From assembly GCF_049673105.1 (NCBI RefSeq), contig NZ_JBATXG010000011.1, positions 11,981-75,980 on the forward strand: DNA of 64,000 nucleotides, read 5' to 3'. Each line of letters starts with the position of its first letter. The first letter of the stretch is position 1. Below, in pieces: positions 36,420 through 46,356 of this stretch. Under the pieces are notes generated by a model that did not search any database, was not told where the DNA came from, and was given only the letters and a program-made list of their open reading frames with translations. A program made the position numbers and the translations under genes. This stretch comes from Castellaniella sp049673105. GTDB lineage: Bacteria > Pseudomonadota > Gammaproteobacteria > Burkholderiales > Burkholderiaceae_B.

Positions 36420-38261
36420 GTGCAGCGCGCGACGCATCATGAAAAAACAGTTCCACAAGGTCATGGCACAAGGAATCTGATATTTTCAAAATACCGCCTG
36501 AAGATCGCGCTGAGCGAGCCGACGGCGCTGATCGGTGTCCTTGCCGCCCTGCTGTTCTCTTACCTGATCGTCGCGCCGATCGTGTCACTGCTGAGCGACG
36601 CCTTTCGGGTCCAGTATGCCGATGCCATGCGCACAGGCCAAAAGATCGGGGCCTTCACGCACTACCACCTGGAACGGGTATTCCAGTCCATCGTCGCGCC
36701 CGATATTTTATGGAACCCGCTGATCAATACACTCAGCATCGCGTTCGGGGCAATGGCCATCGCCCTGGTCGGCGGCGGCATTCTGGCATGGTTGATCAGC
36801 AGAACCGACATTCTGGGGCGCAAGTGGTTCGCGACCGCTCTCATTGTTCCGTACATGCTGCCGTCGTGGACCATCGCACTGGCATGGAGCTCGATCTTTC
36901 TGAACCGCACCGTCGGCGGCCAACCGGGTCTGCTGGAATCCCTAGGATTCGAGCCGCCCGACTGGCTTGCCTATGGGCAGTTCCCCATCACTATCGTCCT
37001 GGCGCTGCATTACACGCCGTTCATCATCCTGCTGTTCGGCAACGCCCTGCGTTCTCTTGATTCTCAGCTCGAGGATTCCGCGCGCATGCTGGGCGCGCGC
37101 CCCTGGACCGTCGCCCGAAAAATCATTATTCCGCTGATGCGCCCCTCTCTACTCTCAGCCGTCACGCTGATTTTCGCAAAGTGTCTGGGAGATTTCGGTG
37201 TGGCCTACATATTGGGGGCCCCAGTCAAATACGATGTGCTGGCCACATCCCTGTTTCGCAGCGTCACCGCCAGACAAGGCGGCGAAGCCGCCGTGCTGGC
37301 CGGTGTGATCATCCTGATTGGTTCCCTCTCCGTCCTGATCGATGCCCGTCTGGTTCGCGAGGCGCGCCGCTTCATCACGATCGGCTCGAAAGGCTCGATG
37401 AACCGGACCCAAAGGCTTGGGTCCTGGCGATTGCCCATGACCGCCTTCGCTGGCGCAATGTTCACCGTCAGTGTCCTGATCCCATTGACGGTCCTGTTTC
37501 TGAGCACCGTCATGCGCACACCGGGCAACTTTGCGCTCGACAACTTTACCTGGGCCTACTGGATAGGCCATGACCTTCCCACGACAGCGCTGCGCACCGG
37601 CATCCTGGTCACCCCCGATTTCTGGCAGGCCGCCTGGAACTCTCTCTGGATTGTCGGCATCGCCGCCATCGGCGCAGGCGTACTCGGCATGCTGGTCGGG
37701 TACGTCGTGGTGCGCACGTCGCTCAAATCCATCGGCGCCTATCTGCGGTACATCACTTTCCTGCCCTATCTGGTGCCCGGCATCGCATTTGCTGCGGCAT
37801 GCCTGTCGATCTTTGCGGTGCCCCATGGGCCGATCCCCGCTCTTTACGGCACTGCCTTGATCCTGATACTGGCCCTGCTGGCCGACCAGATGCCATTTGC
37901 GTCGCGCGCCGGCATCTCCGCCATGATGCAGCTTGGCAAAGACCCGGAAGAAGCGGCCCAGGTTGCAGGCGCAGGCTGGTGGAAACGCCTGCTGAGCGTG
38001 GTGATCCCTATCCAGAAAGGGCCACTGGCCGCCGGCATCCTGCTGCCTTTCATATCCGGCCTCAAAGGATTGAGCCTAGTCATCATGCTGGCGACACCTG
38101 GGACCGATTTGCTGACCACCTATGCAATACGGCTGGTCGACTTCGGCTATGGTCAAGCCGCCAATGCCGTGGTGCTGATGCTGTCGGCAATCGCATTCTT
38201 TGGAACACTGTTTTTGCAAAAGACGACGAAGACAAGTCTAGCGTCGGGACTGGGAGGTTGA
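36420..38261 (+). CDS. Second ABC importer: fused permease (two BPD domains)
   Basis: A 613-residue tandem permease of about 12 helices. EAA-type loops occur at SQLEDSARMLGARPWTVARK (first half) and DPEEAAQVAGAGWWKRLLSV (second half). The frame is open from a TTG at 36339, but GTG 36420 has GGAGG four bases upstream and leaves a short cytoplasmic N-terminus before the first helix (TALIGVLAALLFSYLIVAPIV). It is divergent from the sensor operon and only distantly similar to the first permease. The stop is followed two bases later by the ATPase start. Substrate unknown; family includes Fe3+ and phosphonate importers. Confidence 0.9.
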   Translation: MQRATHHEKTVPQGHGTRNLIFSKYRLKIALSEPTALIGVLAALLFSYLIVAPIVSLLSDAFRVQYADAMRTGQKIGAFTHYHLERVFQSIVAPDILWNPLINTLSIAFGAMAIALVGGGILAWLISRTDILGRKWFATALIVPYMLPSWTIALAWSSIFLNRTVGGQPGLLESLGFEPPDWLAYGQFPITIVLALHYTPFIILLFGNALRSLDSQLEDSARMLGARPWTVARKIIIPLMRPSLLSAVTLIFAKCLGDFGVAYILGAPVKYDVLATSLFRSVTARQGGEAAVLAGVIILIGSLSVLIDARLVREARRFITIGSKGSMNRTQRLGSWRLPMTAFAGAMFTVSVLIPLTVLFLSTVMRTPGNFALDNFTWAYWIGHDLPTTALRTGILVTPDFWQAAWNSLWIVGIAAIGAGVLGMLVGYVVVRTSLKSIGAYLRYITFLPYLVPGIAFAAACLSIFAVPHGPIPALYGTALILILALLADQMPFASRAGISAMMQLGKDPEEAAQVAGAGWWKRLLSVVIPIQKGPLAAGILLPFISGLKGLSLVIMLATPGTDLLTTYAIRLVDFGYGQAANAVVLMLSAIAFFGTLFLQKTTKTSLASGLGG

Positions 38262-38263
38262 TC

Positions 38264-39361
38264 GTGCCGAGAATCATGCTACGGGGAATTGAGAAGCGCT
38301 ATGGCGGCAGCGCCACTGCATCCGTCCGGAACCTGGACCTCGATATCAGCGACGGAGAATTCCTATGCGTACTCGGCCCGTCAGGCTGCGGAAAAACGAC
38401 CACGCTACGCATGATCGCTGGACTGGAACACCCCACAGCCGGTGAAATTCAAGTCGGCGAGCAAGTATTCGATTCCACCAAAGCGGGCATCTTCGTGCCG
38501 CCCGAAAAGCGCGGCATGGGTTTCGTCTTCCAGAGCTACGCGCTGTGGCCGCATCTCACCGTGCAGGACAATATAGATTTCGGCTTGACCTTGCGTCGTA
38601 TGGACCGCAAAACCAGACAAGCGGCAGCGGGCGAGGTCATGGAAAAGCTGGGGATCGCCAAATACCGCGATCGTTATCCATCGGATCTATCCGGCGGTCA
38701 GCAACAACGCGTCGCCCTGGCACGCATGCTGGTCATGCAGCCAAACGTCATCCTGATGGACGAACCGCTGTCCAATCTGGATGCCAAACTGCGACTTGAG
38801 ATGCGCGCCGAACTCAAGAGAATCCATCTTGAGTCCGGGTCCACCATCATCTTCGTGACCCACGATCAGTGGGAAGCCATGACCCTGGCCACCACGATCG
38901 CCGTCATGCGCGAAGGAACACTGCAGCAGTTGGGCAGCCCCGAAAACATCTACAACCGCCCTTGCAACCGATTTGTCGCCGAATTCGTCGGCAGTCCGCC
39001 CATGAACTTCATCGAATTGGGGCCAGGCGCGGACTCTGCACTATCGGACTCACTGCGCACCCATCTGGATGGCGCCGGCCTTGGTCCCTGTCAGGGATCG
39101 GCGGGCATACGGCCCGAAAGCATACGCCTTGGGAACCTTTCCGAGGCCGTCTCCGCCACCACCTATTCCGGGCAGGCCACCGCAACCGGCATCATGCCGA
39201 CTGGCGGCAATTGGATCATCGAACTCACTGTGGCGGGTGAAAAGTTGTTTGCCACCACCAATATCTCCCCCCGCATCCAGGTGGGGGAACAGACAGGCTT
39301 CCTGGTTGATCAGGCTGATCTGCACCTTTTCAATGCAGATGGAAATCGATTGCCCTCATGA
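38264..39361 (+). CDS. Second ABC importer: ATPase
   Basis: A 365-residue ATPase with Walker A LGPSGCGKTTTLRM, Q-loop VFQSYALWPH, signature LSGGQQQRVALARM, Walker B VILMDEPLSNLD and switch His in VTHDQWEA. A TOBE-like C-terminal domain follows (SAGIRPESIRLG). GTG 38264 is preceded by GGGAGG (38252-38257) at six bases; ATG 38276 is a shorter alternative. It follows the permease stop by two bases, so translation is coupled. Confidence 0.92.
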   Translation: MPRIMLRGIEKRYGGSATASVRNLDLDISDGEFLCVLGPSGCGKTTTLRMIAGLEHPTAGEIQVGEQVFDSTKAGIFVPPEKRGMGFVFQSYALWPHLTVQDNIDFGLTLRRMDRKTRQAAAGEVMEKLGIAKYRDRYPSDLSGGQQQRVALARMLVMQPNVILMDEPLSNLDAKLRLEMRAELKRIHLESGSTIIFVTHDQWEAMTLATTIAVMREGTLQQLGSPENIYNRPCNRFVAEFVGSPPMNFIELGPGADSALSDSLRTHLDGAGLGPCQGSAGIRPESIRLGNLSEAVSATTYSGQATATGIMPTGGNWIIELTVAGEKLFATTNISPRIQVGEQTGFLVDQADLHLFNADGNRLPS

Positions 39362-39454
39362 CGGCTGGACTCCCTGACGGCCCGAAGACAGGTAACATCA
39401 GCGGTAAATCAGTCGCCACTGGCGCATGACACGATTAAAACAAAGGAGATGACT

Positions 39455-40633
39455 GTGAGACATTCGACATCGGCTCAGACACACAAAACCTTGTTCCCGG
39501 CATCGGCCCTTGCAGCGGCATTGCTGCTGGCCGGATACGGCGCTACCGCCCAGGCCGCATCCGATGGCAGTACTGATCTGGGTATCCCCGATGCTCAGTA
39601 CAGCCTGGAAAAACTGATCGAAGCCGCGAAAAAAGAAGACCCCATCACGGTCGTGGACGCGACCGGCAAGATCAAGGTCATGGCCCAGAAATTCTCCGAA
39701 AAATATGGGATCAAAGCGACAGGCGTGAAAATGTCGGCCTCGAACCAGGAAGAAATCCTGGTGCGCGAAGCGCAGGCCCGCAATGTGCGGCATGACGCAT
39801 TCAACATGAGCAATCTGCCCGACGTCACGGCGCAGTTTCTGCCACAGGGCATTGCCGTCAGCTGGATGCCGCCCGACCTGAAAGACGAAACCCCGACCGA
39901 ATATCAGCACCCGGCCATCACCAGCCTAAATGCATGGGTATGGGCCTACAACCCCGCCGTCTTTGGTGACAAGTGTCCGGTGGATAATCTGTGGGCGCTG
40001 ACCGATCGGAAATGGCAGGGCAAGATCAGCATTCCTGATCCCTTACTGCGTAACGAAACGATGTTCTGGTTCAACCAGATTGCGGACAACGCCGATACCA
40101 AGATGAAAGCAGCCTACGAGGCGTACTTCGGCAAGCCCATCGAAACCAAAGAACCTACCGCCACGGCGGAATGGGTGAAACGTTTCGCGAACAACAAGGT
40201 CAAAGTGCAAAAGAGCGATACGGACGTCGGTCCTATCGTCGGCGCCAGCACAAGCGAGCACCCCGTCATCGGCTTCGTCAGCGCAGCGATCTTCAGCCAT
40301 GCCAAGAACGAAAACTTCCCGCTGGCCATCTGCAAAGAGATGACGCCCTGGATCGGCCAGCTGACACCCCGCGTGGCCGTCATCGCGGCAGGCACAAAAA
40401 GCCCCAATGCCGCCAAACTGTTCGTGCACTACATGATGTCAGCCGAAGGCATGCAACCGCAGATGGAGGACGGTAAAATTTCCACGAACCGAAACGCCAA
40501 AATGCCCGACGACGAACCATCCGGTGTAGGCCAGCTCACCGCTCGGATGTTCGTCAACAACTCGGACACAACACCTGAAGACTTCAAGAAACTCCAGTAC
40601 TGGCGTGATCTCTGGACGGTCAGCAGCCGATAG
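39455..40633 (+). CDS. Second ABC importer: periplasmic binding protein (AfuA/FbpA-like)
   Basis: A 392-residue binding protein. The signal peptide ends near LLLAGYGATAQA. The mature protein has YSLEKLIEAAKKEDPITVVD and then NVRHDAFNMSNLPD, AWVWAYNP and WQGKISIPDPL, a pattern of the iron(III)/thiamine-type extracellular solute-binding family. It is not a close relative of the PgtC-like proteins nearby. AAAGGAG directly abuts ATG 39449, so GTG 39455, six bases further, is the better start. A strong bidirectional terminator follows the gene. Ligand not determined. Confidence 0.88.
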   Translation: MRHSTSAQTHKTLFPASALAAALLLAGYGATAQAASDGSTDLGIPDAQYSLEKLIEAAKKEDPITVVDATGKIKVMAQKFSEKYGIKATGVKMSASNQEEILVREAQARNVRHDAFNMSNLPDVTAQFLPQGIAVSWMPPDLKDETPTEYQHPAITSLNAWVWAYNPAVFGDKCPVDNLWALTDRKWQGKISIPDPLLRNETMFWFNQIADNADTKMKAAYEAYFGKPIETKEPTATAEWVKRFANNKVKVQKSDTDVGPIVGASTSEHPVIGFVSAAIFSHAKNENFPLAICKEMTPWIGQLTPRVAVIAAGTKSPNAAKLFVHYMMSAEGMQPQMEDGKISTNRNAKMPDDEPSGVGQLTARMFVNNSDTTPEDFKKLQYWRDLWTVSSR

Positions 40634-40661
40634 TCCGACCCCTGCCTTGTCCGCAGGATAT

Positions 40662-40697
40662 AAAAAGCCCTGCCTTCTTGCGAAGGCAGGGCTTTTT
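40662..40697. terminator. Bidirectional rho-independent terminator
   Basis: AAAAAGCCCTGCCTTC, loop TTGC, GAAGGCAGGGCTTTTT: a perfect 16-bp inverted repeat with A and T tails, placed between the convergent binding-protein gene and icd. It can serve both. Confidence 0.93.
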
Positions 40698-40726
40698 CAA
40701 GCGTCGGTGAATCAGCTAAGCACCGA

Positions 40727-41983
<1,257 letters not shown>

Positions 41984-42056
41984 GAGTGCTCCAGTGTTGC
42001 TGGGGTTGTTGTTCAAAAGGAGGGGGTTGATCGCTTCAGTAGCAGTCTTATATAAG

Positions 42057-42071
42057 AGTTTAACGTAAACT
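42057..42071. promoter_or_regulatory. Inverted repeat upstream of icd
   Basis: AGTTTA-ACG-TAAACT, next to the palindrome CTTATATAAG (42047-42056), in the A+T-rich part of the icd/DUF1841 divergent region. A regulator site or promoter element is possible; I cannot assign a protein. Confidence 0.35.
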
Positions 42072-42156
42072 GCCGCTGGCAGGGTGCCGACATCCGTTGC
42101 CGGACCAGCGGCGGCTAAAATGAAGATTACGCCCGATCAATCCTCCTGCCCACCCC

Positions 42157-42585
42157 ATGTTTAATCCGTCCAAAGAACAGGTCCGTGAATTTTTCACCGT
42201 CGCCTGGCGTAAACGCCGCGAGGGCGGTGTCTTGACGCCCCTGGAAACCATGGCCGCCGATCTGGTCGCGCGCCACCCCGAATACCACGACGATCTGCAG
42301 GACCCCGATGCCGCCCAGCGCGACTACCCCGTCGAAGCCGGTCGCACCAATCCCTTTCTGCACCTGTCCATGCACCTGGCGATCCAGGAACAGCTGTCCA
42401 TCGACCATCCGCCCGGTATCCGGGCAGCCTGGAACAACCTGCTGACCACGCACGACGAACACGACGCGGCCCACATCATCATGGAAGCCCTGGGCGAAGT
42501 CGTCTGGGAAGCCCAGCGCCTGGGCAAGCCCCTGGACAACGACCACTATCTGGACCTGATCCGCCGCCACGCCAGCCGCACATAA
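42157..42585 (+). CDS. DUF1841 family protein
   Basis: A 142-residue cytoplasmic protein. The sequence MFNPSKEQVREFFTVAWRK, then HPEYHDDLQDPDAA and NPFLHLSMHLAIQEQLSIDHPP is the pattern of DUF1841, a small family common in beta- and gamma-proteobacteria with no established function. The His-rich middle (HLSMHL, HDEHDAAHII) could bind metal, but this is speculative. The gene ends before a strong stem-loop shared with the cytochrome genes on the other strand. Confidence 0.88.
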   Translation: MFNPSKEQVREFFTVAWRKRREGGVLTPLETMAADLVARHPEYHDDLQDPDAAQRDYPVEAGRTNPFLHLSMHLAIQEQLSIDHPPGIRAAWNNLLTTHDEHDAAHIIMEALGEVVWEAQRLGKPLDNDHYLDLIRRHASRT

Positions 42586-42605
42586 TGTCCGCGCAAACGG
42601 CAAGG

Positions 42606-42634
42606 CCAAGGCGGCCCGTCGCGGGCCGCCTTGG
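42606..42634. terminator. GC-rich stem-loop between convergent genes
   Basis: CCAAGGCGGCCC, loop GTCGC, GGGCCGCCTTGG: a perfect 12-bp stem, followed by TTCTAT on the plus strand. The tail is weak, so termination efficiency is uncertain. Confidence 0.6.
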
Positions 42635-42660
42635 TTCTATCCGATCAAGAAGCTGATCGC

Positions 42661-43017
42661 TTATTTGCGCACCGCCAAGGGGCCGGGCAGCGTAGCCAGC
42701 CAGGACGAAATATTGACGATATCCGCCGCCGACAACTGCATGGCCATTGCGCCCATCACAGCATTTTTACGCACGTTGGCCGAGGCCGGTTCGCCTTTTT
42801 GGCCGCGCTGATAGGCGACCAGGGCATGCGCCAGGTAATCCTGGTGCTGGCCGGCCAGGATCGGGTATTCCGACATGATGGGCGATTTGGCATCCGCCCC
42901 GTGGCAGGACGCACAAGTGAATTTTTCAAAGGCGGCTTTGCCGGCGTTCAGATCGGCGGCCTGTGCGCCCGCCGTCATCAGACCGCACCCCAACAGGGCA
43001 ATCCAGAATGCTCGCAT
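42661..43017 (-). CDS. Monohaem cytochrome c (class I), second of a tandem pair
   Basis: A 118-residue periplasmic protein with signal peptide (cleavage after MTAGAQA) and haem site CASCHG at about residues 35-40. The likely axial Met is in a later segment (MGAMAMQLSAADI). The layout resembles one half of a dihaem cytochrome c4 or a cytochrome c553. It follows the other cytochrome gene by 9 bp on the same strand. It probably shuttles electrons to a terminal oxidase or reductase. Confidence 0.9.
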   Translation of the reverse strand: MRAFWIALLGCGLMTAGAQAADLNAGKAAFEKFTCASCHGADAKSPIMSEYPILAGQHQDYLAHALVAYQRGQKGEPASANVRKNAVMGAMAMQLSAADIVNISSWLATLPGPLAVRK

Positions 43018-43026
43018 GGTGTTCCC

Positions 43027-43383
43027 CTATTTGAGATTGGAGTAATAGGCTGCGACGTCGGCCATGTCCTGTTCCGACAGGGACTTGGCGATGGCATCCA
43101 TGGTCGGAAAGGCGCGGGCGCCGCTCGCGTATTCCTTTAGCGCAGCAACGATATAGGCTGCGTTCTGACCGGCAATCATAGGGACATGGTACAACTCGGG
43201 ATAGGCTGCCTTGTACTCTGGGATTCCATGGCATCCGATGCACATGGAGACCTTCTGAGCGCCTGCCTGCGCATCACCCTGAACCGCCGGGGGATCTGCC
43301 GCCAGGGCAGACCCGGCAAACAGACAGGACACCAGCAAGCCGGCAACCCCCAAACCATGCTTTGTCATTCCTTGTGACTTCAT
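43027..43383 (-). CDS. Monohaem cytochrome c (class I), first of a tandem pair
   Basis: A 118-residue periplasmic protein. Signal peptide LGVAGLLVSCLFAGSALA; haem site CIGCHG at about residues 48-53; PMIAGQNAAYIVAALKEY and ALAKSL-type C-terminal helix (SLSEQDMADVAAYYSNLK) fit class I cytochromes of the c4/c553 type. ATG 43383 has GAGG five bases upstream. It is the promoter-proximal gene of the pair. Confidence 0.9.
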   Translation of the reverse strand: MKSQGMTKHGLGVAGLLVSCLFAGSALAADPPAVQGDAQAGAQKVSMCIGCHGIPEYKAAYPELYHVPMIAGQNAAYIVAALKEYASGARAFPTMDAIAKSLSEQDMADVAAYYSNLK

Positions 43384-43536
43384 ATGGCCTCTTGTCTCGT
43401 GTTTCGAATTTTAATGTCGGCATCGGCCCCCTCTTGCCGGGTCGATGAGGCACATCGATTGTACGATAGTTGACCCGATACAGACAGCCATCGAATATTG
43501 AACCTTATAACAACCTGCTGGATACACGCCCCATTC

Positions 43537-44397
43537 ATGTCTGACGCCGCCGTTTCTCCCGACCCCCAACGCTTCCAGGGCACCGACCACTATGTCGCCA
43601 CCGACGCCCTGAAAATGGCCGTCAACGCGGCGCTTGTCCTGCAGCGCCCGCTGCTGGTCAAGGGCGAACCCGGCACCGGCAAAACCCTGCTGGCCGAAGA
43701 AGTCGCCAAGGCGCTAGGCCGCCCCCTGCTGCAATGGCACATCAAATCCACGACCAAGGCGCAACAGGGGCTGTATGAATACGATGCGGTCTCGCGGCTG
43801 CGCGATTCACAGCTGGGCGATGACCGCGTCCACGACATCCGCAACTACATCGTGCAGGGCGTGCTGTGGCAAGCCTTCGAATCCGAATTCCCCTGCGTGG
43901 TGCTGATCGACGAAATCGACAAGGCCGATATCGAATTCCCGAATGATCTGCTGCGCGAGCTCGATCGCATGGAATTCCATGTCTACGAGACCCGGCAGAC
44001 CATACAGGCGCGGCACAAGCCGCTGATCGTCATCACCTCCAACAATGAAAAAGATCTGCCCGATGCCTTCCTGCGGCGCTGCTTCTTTCACTACATCGAA
44101 TTTCCCGACCGCGACACGCTGACCGACATCGTGGCCGTGCATTTCCCGCACTTGCGCGAGGACATCCTGGGCGCAGCGCTGGATGTGTTTTTCCGCCTGC
44201 GCGACGTGCCCGGCCTGAAGAAACGCCCCTCGACCTCCGAATTCCTGGACTGGCTGCGTCTGTTGCTGGCCGAATCGGTATCGCCGCAGGCGCTGGCCCA
44301 AGGCGACATTCCCCCGCTAGCGGGGGCGCTGTTGAAAAACGAGCAGGATCTGAACCTGCTGCAGCGCCTGGCCGCCCTGGCGCAGCGGGGTCGCTAG
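43537..44397 (+). CDS. MoxR-family AAA+ ATPase
   Basis: A 286-residue AAA+ protein: Walker A VKGEPGTGKTLLAEE (about residue 42), Walker B CVVLIDEIDKADIEF, sensor 1 IVITSNNEKDLPDAFLRR. MoxR ATPases act as chaperones, often with VWA-domain partners, in maturing metalloenzymes or in stress responses. The partner here is probably the VWA protein two genes downstream. ATG 43537 gives MSDAAVSPDP; the frame upstream to 43498 is not conserved. Confidence 0.93.
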   Translation: MSDAAVSPDPQRFQGTDHYVATDALKMAVNAALVLQRPLLVKGEPGTGKTLLAEEVAKALGRPLLQWHIKSTTKAQQGLYEYDAVSRLRDSQLGDDRVHDIRNYIVQGVLWQAFESEFPCVVLIDEIDKADIEFPNDLLRELDRMEFHVYETRQTIQARHKPLIVITSNNEKDLPDAFLRRCFFHYIEFPDRDTLTDIVAVHFPHLREDILGAALDVFFRLRDVPGLKKRPSTSEFLDWLRLLLAESVSPQALAQGDIPPLAGALLKNEQDLNLLQRLAALAQRGR

Positions 44398-44439
44398 ACA
44401 GCCACCCTATCCCTCAGACACTCTCACCGGACCGCGTCC

Positions 44440-45066
44440 ATGAGCACACTCGCCTTTGCATCGCTACCCGCCCCTGTCACCCTGGAAGGCCACGGCATCC
44501 GCCTGATCCCGCTGGATACCGCGCACGCCGCCGGCCTGCGCGCCGCCGCAGCCGATGGCGAGCTATGGCATCTGCGGGTGACGTCAGTCCCCGAGCCAGA
44601 GCAGACCGACGCCTACATTGACACCGCGCTACAGGGCCAGGCGGCGGGCCACATGCTGCCGTTCACCGTGACGGACGCCGCCAGCGGCCAGATCCTGGGC
44701 ACGACGCGCTACCACGACATCGTGCCGGCGCTGGCGCGGCTGGAAATTGGCTACACCTGGTACGGCCTGTCCCGGCAGCGCTCGCACGTCAACACCGCCT
44801 GCAAGCTGCTGCTGCTGGAACACGCTTTTCAGACCCTGGAGGCGGCTGTTGTCGGCTGGCGCACCGACAACTACAACATCGCCTCGCAGCGGGCCATCGA
44901 ACGCCTGGGCGCCCGCCGCGATGGCGTGATCCGCCACCATGCCCTGCGCCGCGACGGCACGGTGCGCGACACCGTCATGTACAGCCTGATGGCGGGCGAA
45001 TGGCCGGAAGTCCGCGCCCATCTGCAGTATCAGTTGCAGCGCCCGCGCCGCCGGGCAGCATGCTGA
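44440..45066 (+). CDS. GNAT acetyltransferase (RimJ/RimL-like)
   Basis: A 208-residue GNAT protein. Motif A-like region around LEIGYTWYGLSRQRSHVNTACKL and the NYNIASQRAIERLGARRDGV block match the RimJ/RimL branch that acetylates N-termini or small amines with acetyl-CoA. It lies between MoxR and the VWA gene on the same strand, with gaps of 42 and 19 bp, so it is probably co-transcribed. Substrate unknown. Confidence 0.9.
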   Translation: MSTLAFASLPAPVTLEGHGIRLIPLDTAHAAGLRAAAADGELWHLRVTSVPEPEQTDAYIDTALQGQAAGHMLPFTVTDAASGQILGTTRYHDIVPALARLEIGYTWYGLSRQRSHVNTACKLLLLEHAFQTLEAAVVGWRTDNYNIASQRAIERLGARRDGVIRHHALRRDGTVRDTVMYSLMAGEWPEVRAHLQYQLQRPRRRAAC

Positions 45067-45085
45067 TGGCACTGCATCTCCGACC

Positions 45086-46255
45086 ATGCTGATCGATTTC
45101 TTCACCCGCCTGCGCAGCGCCGGCATCCCCGTCTCGATACAGGAATACCTCAGTTTGCTGGAATTGCTGCGCAGCCCAGCCGCCCCGACCAGCACGGAAG
45201 ACTTCTATCACCTGGCCCGCATGACGCTGGTCAAGGACGAGACCCGCTACGACCGCTACGACCAGGTGTTTGCCGTCTTCATCGGCCAATTGCAAGCCCA
45301 GGCCGGCGGCACATCGATCCCCGCGGACTGGCTGCTGCAGACCTTTCGCAAGCACCTCAGCGACGAGGAAAAAGCCGCGCTGGAAAAACACGGCTGGGAT
45401 CGCCTGATGGAAATGTTCCAGGAACGGCTGGCCGAACAGAAAGAACGCCACGCCGGCGGCAACAAATGGATCGGGACGGGGGGATCATCCCCTTTCGGCC
45501 ACGGCGGATACCATCCGGAAGGTATCCGCGTCGGCGGCCCATCCGCCGGCAACCGCACCGCCGTCAAAGTCTGGGAACAGCGCCACTACCGGGACTACGA
45601 CGAACAGCAGACGCTGGGTACGCGCAATTTCAAGGTGGCCTTGCGCCGCCTGCGCCGCTTTGCCCGCCAAGGCGCCAACCTGGAACTGGACATGCCCGGC
45701 ACCATCCGCGGCACGGCAGAACAGGCCGGCCTGTTGGACCTGCGCTGGGTGCCTGAACGCCACAATGCCGTCAAAGTCCTGATGCTGCTGGACGTGGGCG
45801 GCAGCATGGACGATCACATCGCCCGCATCGAATCCCTGTTTTCAGCCGCCCGCAGCGAATTCAAGCACCTGGAAGTCTTCTACTTTCACAACTGCCCCTA
45901 CGAATCCGTCTGGCGCCACAACGAACGGCGTCACGGCGCGCGCATCGACACCCAGGACCTGCTGCGCAGCTATGGCGAAGACTGGCGCCTGATCCTGGTG
46001 GGCGACGCATCCATGAGCCCTTACGAACTGCTGTATCCAGGCGGCTCCATCGAACATAACAATGCGGAAACCGGCGCCGCCTGGCTGCAGCGTATTCTCA
46101 GCCACTGGCCGCACGCCGTCTGGCTCAACCCAGAACCCTCGGGCTCGTGGCAATACCGCCAGTCGATCGCCATCGTCCGCGAGCTGATGCATGACCGCAT
46201 GTATGGCATGACGATGGACGGCCTGGAACAGGCGATGCGATTGCTGTCAAAGTAA
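45086..46255 (+). CDS. VWA domain protein, CoxE-like
   Basis: A 389-residue protein of the CoxE-like VWA group. The N-terminal half is helical (FFTRLRSAGIPVSIQEYLSL); a Gly-rich linker includes GTGGSSPFGHGGYHPEG; the VWA domain has the MIDAS-like motif LLDVGGSMDD (canonical DxSxS is DVGGS here, one Ser replaced by Gly) and LILVGDASMSPYEL. The family usually pairs with MoxR ATPases, present two genes upstream. The altered MIDAS residue may weaken metal binding. Confidence 0.9.
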   Translation: MLIDFFTRLRSAGIPVSIQEYLSLLELLRSPAAPTSTEDFYHLARMTLVKDETRYDRYDQVFAVFIGQLQAQAGGTSIPADWLLQTFRKHLSDEEKAALEKHGWDRLMEMFQERLAEQKERHAGGNKWIGTGGSSPFGHGGYHPEGIRVGGPSAGNRTAVKVWEQRHYRDYDEQQTLGTRNFKVALRRLRRFARQGANLELDMPGTIRGTAEQAGLLDLRWVPERHNAVKVLMLLDVGGSMDDHIARIESLFSAARSEFKHLEVFYFHNCPYESVWRHNERRHGARIDTQDLLRSYGEDWRLILVGDASMSPYELLYPGGSIEHNNAETGAAWLQRILSHWPHAVWLNPEPSGSWQYRQSIAIVRELMHDRMYGMTMDGLEQAMRLLSK

Positions 46256-46356
46256 GGGGCTGCGCCCACTGGACGACTTTCTTGCATCGTGTCGGCGACC
46301 CCGTCATTTGCAGTACTGTTATGGCATTCAACGCTCCGCAACCATTCATCGAGACC

